64,000 nucleotides of DNA from Roseovarius litoreus (lineage in GTDB: Bacteria > Pseudomonadota > Alphaproteobacteria > Rhodobacterales > Rhodobacteraceae): contig NZ_FRCB01000007.1 of the NCBI RefSeq assembly GCF_900142765.1, forward strand, positions 1 to 64,000, written 5' to 3'. Positions within the stretch are counted from its first letter, which is position 1. Each line of letters opens with the position of its first letter. The translations under genes and the position numbers were made by a program. Below are positions 16,441 through 24,972 of the stretch, one piece after another. The notes below the pieces were generated by a model. The model searched no databases and was not told the DNA's origin. It worked only from the letters and a program-made list of their open reading frames with translations.

Positions 16441-17130
16441 TCACAAGACTCGCAACACCTCCCCATCATCCAGACGCTTCACATAATCGACTGCCGCGCC
16501 GTTCCAGTGATAAGCGAAATGCGCCCCTTGGGCCGGGATCGGGATCACGTCGGGCCAGAAGACGGCGATGCACTCGCCCTCGGGAAAGCGCACGCTGGGC
16601 CAGGTGATGCCGTTCGAGCCGGCCGCACGGCGTTCGGCTCCGAAGAGTTGCGACGGACGGTAGTCGTCAGGATCCAGCAGATCGGCGCGGCCCGTGGCGT
16701 CGTCGAGATCGGCGTCGATCGATCCGATCAGCTCGCGGAACTGCGAGGTCCAGCCCGGCGCTTCGTCCGTAGCGCGCATGAAGCGGGCGTGGTGATGGAC
16801 GGTCTCGGCGATCGCCACCTCGGTACGGTCGCCTGCGTAGTAGAGGCCGAAGCTGCCATCCGAGAACCGTCCGGGCCTGAGCGGCGAGCAATGCACGAAA
16901 GGCGCCATGACCCAGCTTGCGCCGGGCCCGGTCACGCGGCGAGCGACGGGCACCTTGGAGAGATCACCGATGCTCTCGCGGATGCGCGGGTTGAACTTGG
17001 CCTCGGCCGAGGCCAGCGCCTCCCAGTCGGCCGGATCGGCGATGTCCTCGAAGAGGTCGATGGGCGGATGGATCGAGCGGATGATGCGGACCGTGCGCGG
17101 CCAGGTCACGCGCCGGACAGCGACATTCAC
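16441..17130 (-). CDS. RES-domain toxin
   Basis: This is a 229-residue protein of the RES family, named for conserved Arg, Glu and Ser residues. The block RPGRFSDGSFGLYYAGD followed by TEVAIAETVHHHARFM is the family signature and contains the predicted active-site Arg, Tyr and Glu. RES toxins characterised elsewhere degrade NAD+ and stop growth until the partner antitoxin binds. Its ATG overlaps the antitoxin stop by four bases, giving the standard antitoxin-toxin order. Placed beside the defence operon and facing the trb genes, it may stabilise the ICE or guard the cargo. The 150 bases between it and the HNH gene hold no gene I can support. Confidence 0.85.
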   Translation of the reverse strand: MNVAVRRVTWPRTVRIIRSIHPPIDLFEDIADPADWEALASAEAKFNPRIRESIGDLSKVPVARRVTGPGASWVMAPFVHCSPLRPGRFSDGSFGLYYAGDRTEVAIAETVHHHARFMRATDEAPGWTSQFRELIGSIDADLDDATGRADLLDPDDYRPSQLFGAERRAAGSNGITWPSVRFPEGECIAVFWPDVIPIPAQGAHFAYHWNGAAVDYVKRLDDGEVLRVL

Positions 17131-17540
17131 CAGGCACCCCGTTCGGCATCGAGATAGGCGCGTAGATCGATCAGGTCGGTGATCTCTCCCCGGAGCATGA
17201 CGTCAAGCGCGCTCCGGCCCGCGAAGGCGGCGTTCGGCTTGCGGATCCAGGCATAGCCCCGGGCCGGGTCGGTGAAGAGATAGCGCAGCGCCTTGTGGAT
17301 CCCCATCAGGATCGCCATGCGCGCGCGCAGGTCGCGGTCGATCCGGCCGATATCGCCGGTCTTCCAGCGGGCCCACGTCCGCTGCGCCATGTCGCCCAGC
17401 AATGTGCGGGCTTCCGCATCCGTCAGCTCCCAGGCCCGGAACAGGTTGACGGTGGTGCGCGCCAGCGCGGCGGCCTCCTCGTCGGTGATGACGGGAAGAT
17501 CGGTGCGGGCGGTGACGGGCTGGATCGTGGCGAACTGCAT
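17127..17540 (-). CDS. Xre/MbcA/ParS-type antitoxin (DUF2384)
   Basis: This is a 137-residue partner of the RES toxin. An N-terminal helical HTH-like region (ITDEEAAALARTTVNLFRAWEL, then TWARWKTGD) is followed by the DUF2384 segment ILMGIHKALRYLF and the C-terminal FAGRSALDVMLRG...DLRAYLDAERGAW, the part that blocks the toxin active site in known complexes. The start at 17,540 is chosen because AGGAG lies about eight bases upstream and the frame above it is not conserved. It overlaps the toxin gene by four bases. Autoregulation is likely, with an inverted repeat directly upstream. Confidence 0.85.
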   Translation of the reverse strand: MQFATIQPVTARTDLPVITDEEAAALARTTVNLFRAWELTDAEARTLLGDMAQRTWARWKTGDIGRIDRDLRARMAILMGIHKALRYLFTDPARGYAWIRKPNAAFAGRSALDVMLRGEITDLIDLRAYLDAERGAW

Positions 17541-17550
17541 GGCTGTCTCC

Positions 17551-17588
17551 TTTGGCATCAATATAGAGAATGTGTGCCAAAAGGCAAG
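17551..17588 (-). promoter_or_regulatory. Promoter and probable operator of the RES/Xre pair
   Basis: Read on the minus strand there is TTGCCT, 16 bases, then TATATT, ending about 20 bases before the antitoxin start. A perfect inverted repeat, TTTGGCA (17,551-17,557) and TGCCAAA (17,575-17,581), flanks the -10 box. This is where an autoregulating antitoxin would bind. The remaining bases to trbB (17,589-17,754) presumably hold the trb promoter, but no clear one was identified. Confidence 0.5.
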
Positions 17589-17754
17589 ACGGGCCGTGCG
17601 GTGCAGCTGCAATGGTCTCCCACCCATTTCCCTGTCTTTGCACGCCAGAGCCCTACGCCCCTTGAAGAGCTGTTGAGCAAAGCCGGTTTCCGGTTTTCTT
17701 GATGGACCCGATCCAGGGCCGCCCGTTGGCGGTCCCTCACGGAACGGGGACAGC

Positions 17755-18753
17755 ATGGCAGAGGCAGCTCGGAAACCAGAGGCGATGGCACGCGGCGCGC
17801 GGATGCTGCGCACGGCGCTCGGGCCCGCCATCGCCGGGTTTATGGAAGACCCGATGATTGTCGAGGTCATGCTCAATCCCGACGGGCGGCTCTGGATCGA
17901 CCGGCTGTCCGAGGGGCTCTCCGATACCGGCGCCACGTTGTCACCCGCCGATGGCGAGCGGATCGTGCGGCTCGTCGCCCATCACGTCGGAGCCGAGGTG
18001 CATGCCGCGCGCCCGCGCGTTTCGGCCGAACTGCCCGATACCGGCGAGCGCTTCGAAGGGCTCCTGCCGCCCGTGGTCACCGCGCCCTGTTTCGCGATCC
18101 GCAAGCCCGCCGTCGCGGTCTTCACGCTCGCCGACTACGTCGCTGCCGGGATCATGACCGAGACCCAGGCGACACTGTTGCGCGAGGGCGTTGCCGCGCG
18201 GGCCAATATCCTCGTGGCGGGCGGGACCTCCACCGGAAAGACGACGCTGACCAATGCGCTTCTGGCCGAAGTGGCCGGATCGTCCGACCGCGTCGTGATC
18301 ATCGAGGACACGCGCGAGCTGCAATGCACAGCCCCGAACCTCGTCGCGCTGCGCACCAAGGATGGTGTCGCCTCGCTCTCCGATCTCGTCCGCTCCTCGC
18401 TCCGCCTGCGCCCCGACCGCATTCCCATCGGCGAGGTGCGCGGGGCCGAAGCGCTGGACCTCTTGAAGGCCTGGGGCACCGGCCATCCGGGCGGCATCGG
18501 CACCATTCATGCGGGCTCGGCCCTCGGCGCCCTGCGCCGGATGGAGCAGCTCATCCAGGAAGCCGTGGTCACCGTACCGCGCGCCCTCATCGCCAAGACC
18601 ATCGATCTCATCGCCGTCCTCTCCGGGCGCGGCGCCAATCGGCATCTCGCCGAACTCGCCCGCGTCGACGGGCTGGGACCGGACGGCGACTACCGCATCA
18701 CCCCGGCGGCGCTGCCGACCGGGACGGAAACCGACACAGGAGAACCCTCATGA
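17755..18753 (+). CDS. trbB: TrbB, VirB11-type secretion ATPase
   Basis: This 332-residue cytoplasmic traffic ATPase powers assembly or substrate transfer of the mating-pair apparatus. Walker A GGTSTGKT is at 156-163. The Asp-box-like [12 protein letters not shown], the Walker B neighbourhood [24 protein letters not shown] and the His-box [13 protein letters not shown] follow in the order expected for VirB11/TrbB proteins. It opens a ten-gene trb run whose genes mostly overlap by 1-4 bases, so they are one translational unit. Confidence 0.95.
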   Translation: MAEAARKPEAMARGARMLRTALGPAIAGFMEDPMIVEVMLNPDGRLWIDRLSEGLSDTGATLSPADGERIVRLVAHHVGAEVHAARPRVSAELPDTGERFEGLLPPVVTAPCFAIRKPAVAVFTLADYVAAGIMTETQATLLREGVAARANILVAGGTSTGKTTLTNALLAEVAGSSDRVVIIEDTRELQCTAPNLVALRTKDGVASLSDLVRSSLRLRPDRIPIGEVRGAEALDLLKAWGTGHPGGIGTIHAGSALGALRRMEQLIQEAVVTVPRALIAKTIDLIAVLSGRGANRHLAELARVDGLGPDGDYRITPAALPTGTETDTGEPS

Positions 18754-19082
18754 CCCGATCCCTTCACCGGCTGCGCGTGCAGGCCGCCCATGCCGTCACC
18801 TACGCCACCGTCACCCTGATGCTGGCCGGGCCTGCCCGGGCGGCAGGCTCCTCCATGCCTTGGGAAGCGCCGCTGCAATCGATCCTCGAGTCGATCGAGG
18901 GGCCGGTCGCCAAGATCATCGCGGTCATCATCATCATCGTCACCGGCCTGACACTGGCCTTCGGCGACACCTCCGGGGGCTTTCGCCGCCTGATCCAGAT
19001 CGTCTTCGGCATCTCCATCGCCTTCGCGGCCAGTTCCTTCTTCCTGAGCTTCTTCAGCTTCGGCGGCGGGGCATTGATCTGA
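18750..19082 (+). CDS. trbC: TrbC, pilin-like subunit
   Basis: This is a 110-residue VirB2/TrbC-family prepilin. A signal sequence (about residues 10-32, ending ARAAG) and two hydrophobic segments (IIAVIIIIVTGLTLAFG and IVFGISIAFAASSFFLSFF) flank a short polar loop, as expected for conjugative pilins. The start is the ATG overlapping the trbB stop by four bases; longer open frames upstream lie inside trbB. It builds the extracellular mating pilus. Confidence 0.92.
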   Translation: MTRSLHRLRVQAAHAVTYATVTLMLAGPARAAGSSMPWEAPLQSILESIEGPVAKIIAVIIIIVTGLTLAFGDTSGGFRRLIQIVFGISIAFAASSFFLSFFSFGGGALI

Positions 19083-19363
19083 TGGACGGCGCGTTTGAGC
19101 AGTTGGCGGACGTGTCGGGCTTCACCGTGACGGTGCACCGCGCGTTGACCGAGCCGATCCTGCTGGCCGGTGCGCCGCGGGCCTTCGCGATCCTGAACGG
19201 GACGCTGGCCGGGGCCATCGGGCTCGGGCTGCAGATCTGGATCGCGGGCATCGTCATCGGCCTTCTGGGCCACGTGGTGGCGGTCTGGGCCGCACGGCGC
19301 GATCCGCTCTTCGTCGAGGTCGGGCGCCGGCATCTGCGCCTCCCCGGTCATCTCGAGGTCTGA
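19082..19363 (+). CDS. trbD: TrbD, inner-membrane mating-pair protein (VirB3-like)
   Basis: This is a 93-residue protein with two predicted membrane segments around residues 38-65 (ILNGTLAGAIGLGLQIWIAGIVIGLLGHVVAVWAA), preceded by the family motif VHRALTEPILLAGAPR. VirB3/TrbD proteins work with the VirB4/TrbE ATPase in the inner membrane. Start and stop share one base with trbC, and trbE follows 9 bases later. Confidence 0.92.
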   Translation: MDGAFEQLADVSGFTVTVHRALTEPILLAGAPRAFAILNGTLAGAIGLGLQIWIAGIVIGLLGHVVAVWAARRDPLFVEVGRRHLRLPGHLEV

Positions 19364-19372
19364 GGCAGCCCC

Positions 19373-21868
19373 ATGATGAACCTCGCGGAGTATCGCCGAA
19401 AAGGGACGCGGCTGGCGGATTACCTGCCCTGGGCGGCGCTGGTGGCCCCCGGCGTGGTGCTGAACAAGGATGGCAGCCTGCAGCGCTCGGCCCGCTTCCG
19501 CGGCCCCGATCTCGACAACGCGGTCGCGGCAGAACTCGTCGCAGTGGCGGGGCGCATCAACAATGCCTTTCGCCGTCTCGGGTCCGGCTGGGCGATCTTC
19601 GTCGAGGCGCAACGGGTGGCGGCGGCGGACTATCCCGACAGCTGCTTTCCCGATCCGGCCTCGGCGCTGCTCGATGCCGAACGGCGCGCGGGCTTCGCCG
19701 AGCAGGGGGCGCATTTCCAGTCGGACTATCTAATGACCTTCCTTTACCTGCCGCCCGCCGAGGAGTCCACGCGGGCCGAGACCTGGCTTTACGAAGGCCG
19801 CGACAAGACCGGCATCGATGCAGGCGAGGTGCTGCGAGGCTTCATCGACCGCACCGACCGCGTTCTGGCGCTTTTCGACGGCATCATGCCCGAATGCCGC
19901 TGGATGGGTGACAGCGAGACGCTGACCTACCTGCACTCCACCATCTCGACGCAGGCGCACCGCATCCGCGTGCCGGAAACCCCGGTCTATCTCGACGCGC
20001 TTCTGGCCGATCAGCCGCTGACCGGCGGGCTCGAGCCGCGGCTGGGGACCGCCCATCTGCGAATCCTGACCCTCTCGGGCTTCCCGACCGCCACCACGCC
20101 GGGGATCCTCGACGACCTCAACCGGCTGGCCTTTCCCTATCGCTGGGCGACCCGCGCGATCCTGATGGACAAGATGGAGGCCGCGCGGATGGTCGCGCGC
20201 ATCCGACGCCAATGGTTCGCCAAGCGCAAATCCATCGCCGCGATCCTGAAGGAGGTGATGACCAACGAGCAATCGGCGCTGGTCGACACGGACGCCGCCA
20301 ACAAGGCCGCCGATGCCGACTTGGCGCTGCAGGAGCTCGGTGCCGATATCGCAGGGGAGGCCTATGTCACGGCGACGCTCATCGTCTGGGACGACGATCC
20401 GCGCCGCGCCGACGAGAAACTGCGCCTGGTCGAGAAGGTCGTGCAGGGCAGGGACTTCGCCGCCATGGTCGAGACGGTCAACGCCGTCGATGCCTGGCTC
20501 GGCTCGCTGCCCGGGCAGGCTTACGCCAATGTCCGCCAGCCGCCGATCTCCACCCTGAACCTGGCCCATATGATCCCGCTCTCTGCTGTTTGGGCCGGGG
20601 AGGAGCGGGATGCGCATTTCGACGGTCCGCCGCTGCTCTACGGCAAGACCGAGGGTGCGACGCCGTTCCGGCTGTCGCTCCATGTCGGCGATGTTGGCCA
20701 TACGCTGGTCGTGGGTCCCACCGGGGCCGGTAAATCCGTGCTGCTCGCGCTCATGGCGCTGCAGTTCCGCCGCTATCGGCAGAGCCAGGTCTTCGCCTTC
20801 GATTTCGGGGGCTCGATCCGCGCCGCCACCCTCGCCATGGGCGGCGACTGGCACGATCTCGGAGGCGAGCTGACCGAGGGTGCGGAAACTGCGGTCTCCC
20901 TCCAGCCACTCGCCCGGATCGACGATCCCGCCGACCGCTCTTGGGCCGCAGGCTGGATCGGTGCGCTCCTCGCTCGCGAAGGCATCGCGATCACGCCGGA
21001 GGTGAAGGAACATCTCTGGTCCGCCCTGACCTCGCTGGCCTCCGCCCCGGTGGGCGAGCGCACGATCACCGGTCTCGCGGTACTGCTGCAATCCACCAAC
21101 CTGAAACAGGCCCTGCGGCCCTATTGCCTCGGCGGTGCCCATGGGCGACTCCTCGATGCCGAAACCGAAGAGCTTGGCGCGGCCTCTGTCCAGGCCTTCG
21201 AGATCGAAGGGCTGGTCGGCACCGCCGCGGCGCCCGCGGTTCTCTCCTATCTCTTCCACCGCATCGGCGACCGGCTCGACGGAAGGCCGACGCTCCTGAT
21301 CATCGACGAGGGCTGGTTGGCACTGGACGACGAGGGCTTCGCAGGACAGCTCCGCGAATGGCTGAAGACACTGCGCAAGAAGAACGCCTCGGTCATCTTC
21401 GCGACCCAGTCGCTCTCGGATATCGACGCCTCGGCCATCGCGCCCGCGATCATCGAAAGCTGCCCGACCCGGCTGCTTCTGCCCAACGAACGGGCCATCG
21501 AGCCCCAGATCACCGCGATCTACCGCCGTTTCGGCCTCAACGACCGGCAGATCGAGATCCTCGCGCGCGCCACGCCCAAGCGCGACTACTACTGCCAGTC
21601 GCGGCGCGGCAACCGGCTCTTCGAGCTCGGTCTCTCGGAAGTCGGCCTTGCGCTCTGCGCGGCCTCGTCCAAATCCGACCAGGCGCTGCTCTCGGAGATC
21701 GTCGCAGAGCATGGGCGCGACGGGTTTCTCGCGGCCTGGCTCGACGCCCGCGGGGTCGGCTGGGCGGCTGAGCTGATCCCGGACCTCACCAATCTCGCGC
21801 CGGAGCCCGAGGCGTCGGGCGCCCCCATCCCCCAAGCCCCCGAACCCGCAAAGGAGACCACCCCATGA
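19373..21868 (+). CDS. trbE: TrbE, VirB4-type ATPase
   Basis: This is an 831-residue secretion ATPase of full family length. Walker A GPTGAGKS lies at 448-455 and Walker B is in LLIIDEGWLALDD. The N-terminal CagE/TrbE domain begins with LAEYRRKGTRLADYLPWAALV. VirB4 proteins drive pilus biogenesis and substrate transfer at the inner membrane. A tandem ATG at the start makes the exact first codon uncertain by one residue. Confidence 0.96.
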   Translation: MMNLAEYRRKGTRLADYLPWAALVAPGVVLNKDGSLQRSARFRGPDLDNAVAAELVAVAGRINNAFRRLGSGWAIFVEAQRVAAADYPDSCFPDPASALLDAERRAGFAEQGAHFQSDYLMTFLYLPPAEESTRAETWLYEGRDKTGIDAGEVLRGFIDRTDRVLALFDGIMPECRWMGDSETLTYLHSTISTQAHRIRVPETPVYLDALLADQPLTGGLEPRLGTAHLRILTLSGFPTATTPGILDDLNRLAFPYRWATRAILMDKMEAARMVARIRRQWFAKRKSIAAILKEVMTNEQSALVDTDAANKAADADLALQELGADIAGEAYVTATLIVWDDDPRRADEKLRLVEKVVQGRDFAAMVETVNAVDAWLGSLPGQAYANVRQPPISTLNLAHMIPLSAVWAGEERDAHFDGPPLLYGKTEGATPFRLSLHVGDVGHTLVVGPTGAGKSVLLALMALQFRRYRQSQVFAFDFGGSIRAATLAMGGDWHDLGGELTEGAETAVSLQPLARIDDPADRSWAAGWIGALLAREGIAITPEVKEHLWSALTSLASAPVGERTITGLAVLLQSTNLKQALRPYCLGGAHGRLLDAETEELGAASVQAFEIEGLVGTAAAPAVLSYLFHRIGDRLDGRPTLLIIDEGWLALDDEGFAGQLREWLKTLRKKNASVIFATQSLSDIDASAIAPAIIESCPTRLLLPNERAIEPQITAIYRRFGLNDRQIEILARATPKRDYYCQSRRGNRLFELGLSEVGLALCAASSKSDQALLSEIVAEHGRDGFLAAWLDARGVGWAAELIPDLTNLAPEPEASGAPIPQAPEPAKETTP

Positions 21869-22653
21869 CCCACACCGCCCATCGCCTGTCCCGTTTCGCC
21901 AGCGCCTCCGCGCTCGCCCTCACGCTTGCCGCGCCGCTCGGTCTCGCGCCGATCTTCGCGACGCCCGCCCAGGCCTTCCTCTTCGGCGGAGGCGGGCGCA
22001 TCGTCTACGATCCGCGCAATCACGCTGAAAATATCCTCTCCGCCGCCCGGGCGCTCGAGCAGATCAACAACCAGATCACCCAGCTGCAGAACGAGGCGCA
22101 GATGCTGATGAACCAGGCCCGCAACCTCGCGAGCCTGCCCCATTCCTCGCTGCAGGCGCTGCAGCAGAACGTGGACCGGACGCGGCAGCTTCTGTCCCAG
22201 GCGCAGAACATCGCCTTCGACGTCGCCCAGATCGACCAGGTCTTTCAGCAGGACTATGCCAATATCCCGATGGCCGCGCCCGAAGCGCAGCTTCTGGCCG
22301 ATGCGCGCTCCCGCTGGCAAAACACCGTCGGCGGGCTGCAGGACGCACTGCGCGTGCAGGCCGGTGTTGTCGGCAATCTCGACGGCCAGCGCGCCGAACT
22401 CTCCGCGCTTGTCGGCGAAAGCCAGTCCTCCGTCGGCGCCCTGCAGGCCACGCAAGCCGGAAACCAGCTTCTGGCGCTGCAGTCCCAGCAGATCGCCGAC
22501 CTGATCGCCGTCGTCGCCGCCAACGGCCGCGCCACCGCGCTGGTCGAGGCCGAGCGGTCCGCGGCGGCCGAACAGGGCCGGGTCCAGCGCGAGCGGTTTC
22601 TCACCCCGGGCGCGGGCTACCAGCCCGGCAATGCCCGGATGTTCAACAACTGA
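21865..22653 (+). CDS. trbJ: TrbJ, periplasmic mating-pair protein (VirB5-like)
   Basis: This is a 262-residue protein with a clear signal peptide (ALALTLAAPLGLAPIFATPAQAF). A long helical, glutamine-rich body (QINNQITQLQNEAQMLMNQARNLASLP) is typical of TrbJ/VirB5 proteins, which sit at the pilus tip or in the periplasm. It overlaps trbE by four bases. Confidence 0.93.
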   Translation: MTHTAHRLSRFASASALALTLAAPLGLAPIFATPAQAFLFGGGGRIVYDPRNHAENILSAARALEQINNQITQLQNEAQMLMNQARNLASLPHSSLQALQQNVDRTRQLLSQAQNIAFDVAQIDQVFQQDYANIPMAAPEAQLLADARSRWQNTVGGLQDALRVQAGVVGNLDGQRAELSALVGESQSSVGALQATQAGNQLLALQSQQIADLIAVVAANGRATALVEAERSAAAEQGRVQRERFLTPGAGYQPGNARMFNN

Positions 22654-22666
22654 AAGGGGCAGGGCC

Positions 22667-22933
22667 ATGGAGGGATCGGTTCTCGCGCGCATCGCCGCCA
22701 TCGTCTTCGTCGCCATCGCGGTCACCGCGGCTCTGGTGGAGATGGGCCGGGACGAGGCGGGGCAGGCAGCGCGTCCGGCGGCTCCCCTCATGCCCGAGAC
22801 CGATCCCTTGCGGGCCGAACAACGGCGCTGCCAGGAACTGGGTGAGGCCGCGGCCTCCGATCCGGACTGCCTCGCCGTCTGGGCCGAAACCCGCGACCGC
22901 TTCCTCGGGCGTGACCGGACCGGGGGCGAGTGA
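22667..22933 (+). CDS. trbK: TrbK-like entry-exclusion protein
   Basis: This is an 88-residue protein starting at the ATG after AGGGGCAGGG. One N-terminal membrane segment (IAAIVFVAIAVTAALVEMG) is followed by a short periplasmic tail with two cysteines (RRCQELGEAAASDPDC), the pattern of the alternative TrbK family in Tra/Trb ICEs. TrbK in IncP plasmids prevents uptake of a second copy of the same plasmid; that role is inferred here. It lies between trbJ and trbL as in related elements. Confidence 0.82.
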   Translation: MEGSVLARIAAIVFVAIAVTAALVEMGRDEAGQAARPAAPLMPETDPLRAEQRRCQELGEAAASDPDCLAVWAETRDRFLGRDRTGGE

Positions 22934-22936
22934 GCC

Positions 22937-24286
22937 ATGGGCGGCACCGGCGTCATCGACACCTTCCTCGGGGTCTTCACCTCCTATATCGACAGCGGTT
23001 TCGGGCTTCTGGGCGGCGAGGTCGCCTTCATCGCCAGCACGCTGATCGTGATTGACGTGACGCTGGCAGCACTCTTCTGGGCCTGGGGTGCCGATGACGA
23101 CATCATCGCCCGCCTCGTGAAAAAGACCCTCTTCGTCGGCGTGTTCGCCTGGCTCATCTCCAACTGGAACAGCCTCGCCGCCATCGTCTTCGACAGTTTC
23201 GCGGGGTTGGGTCTCTTGGCCTCCGGCACCGGGTTTTCGGCCGCCGATCTCCTGCGTCCCGGACGCGTGGCGCAGACCGGGCTCGATGCCGGACGGCCGC
23301 TTCTGGAGTCGACCTCCGATCTCATGGGCTTCGTCGCCTTCTTCGAGAACTTCATCCAGATCGCCTGCCTGCTCTTCGCCTGGGCGCTGGTGCTCTTGGC
23401 CTTCTTCCTGCTCGCCGTGCAGCTCTTCGTGACGCTGATCGAGTTCAAGCTGACGACGCTTGCGGGCTTCGTGCTGATCCCCTTCGGCCTTTTCGGCAAG
23501 ACCGCCTTCATGGCCGAGCGGGTGCTGGGCAATGTCGTCTCCTCCGGCATCAAGGTGCTGGTGCTTGCCGTGATCATCGGTATCGGCTCGACGCTCTTCG
23601 GCCAGTTCACCGCCGGGTTCGGGGGCGTGACGCCCACCATCGACGAGGCCATGGCGATCGTTCTCGCCGCGCTCTCGCTTCTCGGTCTCGGCATCTTCGG
23701 CCCCGGCATCGCGACGGGCCTCGTCTCCGGTGGGCCGCAACTGGGCGCGGGCGCGGCCGTCGGCACCGGGCTTGCCGTGGGCGGCGCCACCGTCGCGGCC
23801 GGTGGCGGGGCCATGCTCGTCGCCCGCGGTACAGGCGCGCTCGCCTCGGGCGGGGCCGCCGCCACGCGCGGAGCCGCTGCCGCCAAGGGGGCCGCGTCCA
23901 CCGCCTACAGTCTCGGATCGATGGGCCAGACCGGAGCTTCTGGAGTCGCTTCCGGTCTCGGCGGAGTAGCAAAGGCCGCGGGATCCGCCGCTGCGTCGCC
24001 CCTGCGGCGGGCCGCTGCCTCGGTTTCCGAAGCGGTCAAGGCAAGCCATGCTGGCGGCGCACGCGCTGGATTTGCCGCCACCGGCGGCGCCTCCTCGCTT
24101 GGCAGCATGGCTGGTGCGTCGACCGCCATGTCCGCCCCCGCGGGTAGCCCGCCGGCCTGGGCGCGCTCGATGCGCCGCAGCCAGGCCATGAGCCATGGCG
24201 TTTCCGCCGCCACCCATGCGCTGCGGGCCGGGGACAGCCCCGGCTCCGGTGCCTCCGTTCCCCTCTCCGAAAGTGACCGCCCATGA
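22937..24286 (+). CDS. trbL: TrbL, polytopic inner-membrane protein (VirB6-like)
   Basis: This is a 449-residue protein. The N-terminal 270 residues contain about six membrane segments, starting LLGGEVAFIASTLIVIDVTLAALFWAW. The C-terminal third is a low-complexity Gly/Ala/Ser-rich tail, usual for TrbL and probably disordered. TrbL is the inner-membrane pore component through which DNA is thought to pass. It overlaps trbF by four bases. Confidence 0.93.
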   Translation: MGGTGVIDTFLGVFTSYIDSGFGLLGGEVAFIASTLIVIDVTLAALFWAWGADDDIIARLVKKTLFVGVFAWLISNWNSLAAIVFDSFAGLGLLASGTGFSAADLLRPGRVAQTGLDAGRPLLESTSDLMGFVAFFENFIQIACLLFAWALVLLAFFLLAVQLFVTLIEFKLTTLAGFVLIPFGLFGKTAFMAERVLGNVVSSGIKVLVLAVIIGIGSTLFGQFTAGFGGVTPTIDEAMAIVLAALSLLGLGIFGPGIATGLVSGGPQLGAGAAVGTGLAVGGATVAAGGGAMLVARGTGALASGGAAATRGAAAAKGAASTAYSLGSMGQTGASGVASGLGGVAKAAGSAAASPLRRAAASVSEAVKASHAGGARAGFAATGGASSLGSMAGASTAMSAPAGSPPAWARSMRRSQAMSHGVSAATHALRAGDSPGSGASVPLSESDRP

Positions 24287-24972
24287 GCCTCTTCAAACGC
24301 GCCGCCGCGCATTACGGCAAGACCCCAACCCCAGAGACCCCCTACCAGAAGGCCGCCCAGGTCTGGGACGAGCGTATCGGTTCCGCCCGGGTGCAGGCGA
24401 AGAACTGGCGCCTCATGGCCTTCGGCTGCCTGATCCTCGCCGGCGGCTTCGCGACTGCTCTGGTCTGGCAATCGGCGCGCGGCACCGTCGTGCCGTACGT
24501 CGTCGAAATCGACCGCCACGGCGAGGCGCGCGCCGTCGAGGCGGCCAGCGCCGGGTACCGCCCAAGCGATCCGCAAATCGCCTGGCACCTCGCGCGGTTC
24601 ATCGAAGAGGTCCGGGGCCTGCCCGCCGATCCCATTGTCGTCCGACAGAACTGGCTCCGCGCCTACGAGTTCACCACCGACCGCGGCGCGTTGGCGCTGA
24701 ACGACCATGCCCGCGCCAACGATCCCTTCACGCGGGTGGGCGAGGACCAGGTCTCGGTCGAGGTCTCGAGCGTCATCCGCGCGTCGCCGGACAGTTTCCG
24801 GGTGGCCTGGTCCGAGCGGCACTACGAGAACGGTCAGTTGGCTCGTACCGAACGCTGGACTGCGATCCTGACCATCGTGATCGACCCGCCGCGCACTGCC
24901 GAGCGCCTGCGCGCCAATCCCCTCGGAATCTATGTGAACGCGATCAACTGGTCGCGGGAGATAAGCCAATGA
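24283..24972 (+). CDS. trbF: TrbF (VirB8-like)
   Basis: This is a 229-residue bitopic inner-membrane protein with a short cytoplasmic N-terminus, one membrane segment (WRLMAFGCLILAGGFATALVW) and a periplasmic VirB8 domain (VPYVVEIDRHGEARAVEAA through ERWTAILTIVIDPPRTAERLRANPLGIYVNAINWSREI). VirB8-type proteins nucleate the secretion machine. It overlaps trbL and trbG by four bases each. Confidence 0.94.
   Translation: MSLFKRAAAHYGKTPTPETPYQKAAQVWDERIGSARVQAKNWRLMAFGCLILAGGFATALVWQSARGTVVPYVVEIDRHGEARAVEAASAGYRPSDPQIAWHLARFIEEVRGLPADPIVVRQNWLRAYEFTTDRGALALNDHARANDPFTRVGEDQVSVEVSSVIRASPDSFRVAWSERHYENGQLARTERWTAILTIVIDPPRTAERLRANPLGIYVNAINWSREISQ

Noticed and set aside
19730..21835. Long minus-strand open frame opposite trbE
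   Set aside because: It is an antisense shadow in high-GC DNA; trbE has all family motifs and correct spacing with neighbours.
22643..24217. Minus-strand open frame opposite trbL
   Set aside because: It is low-complexity Gly/Glu/Arg sequence produced by the reverse of trbL and lacks any family signature.
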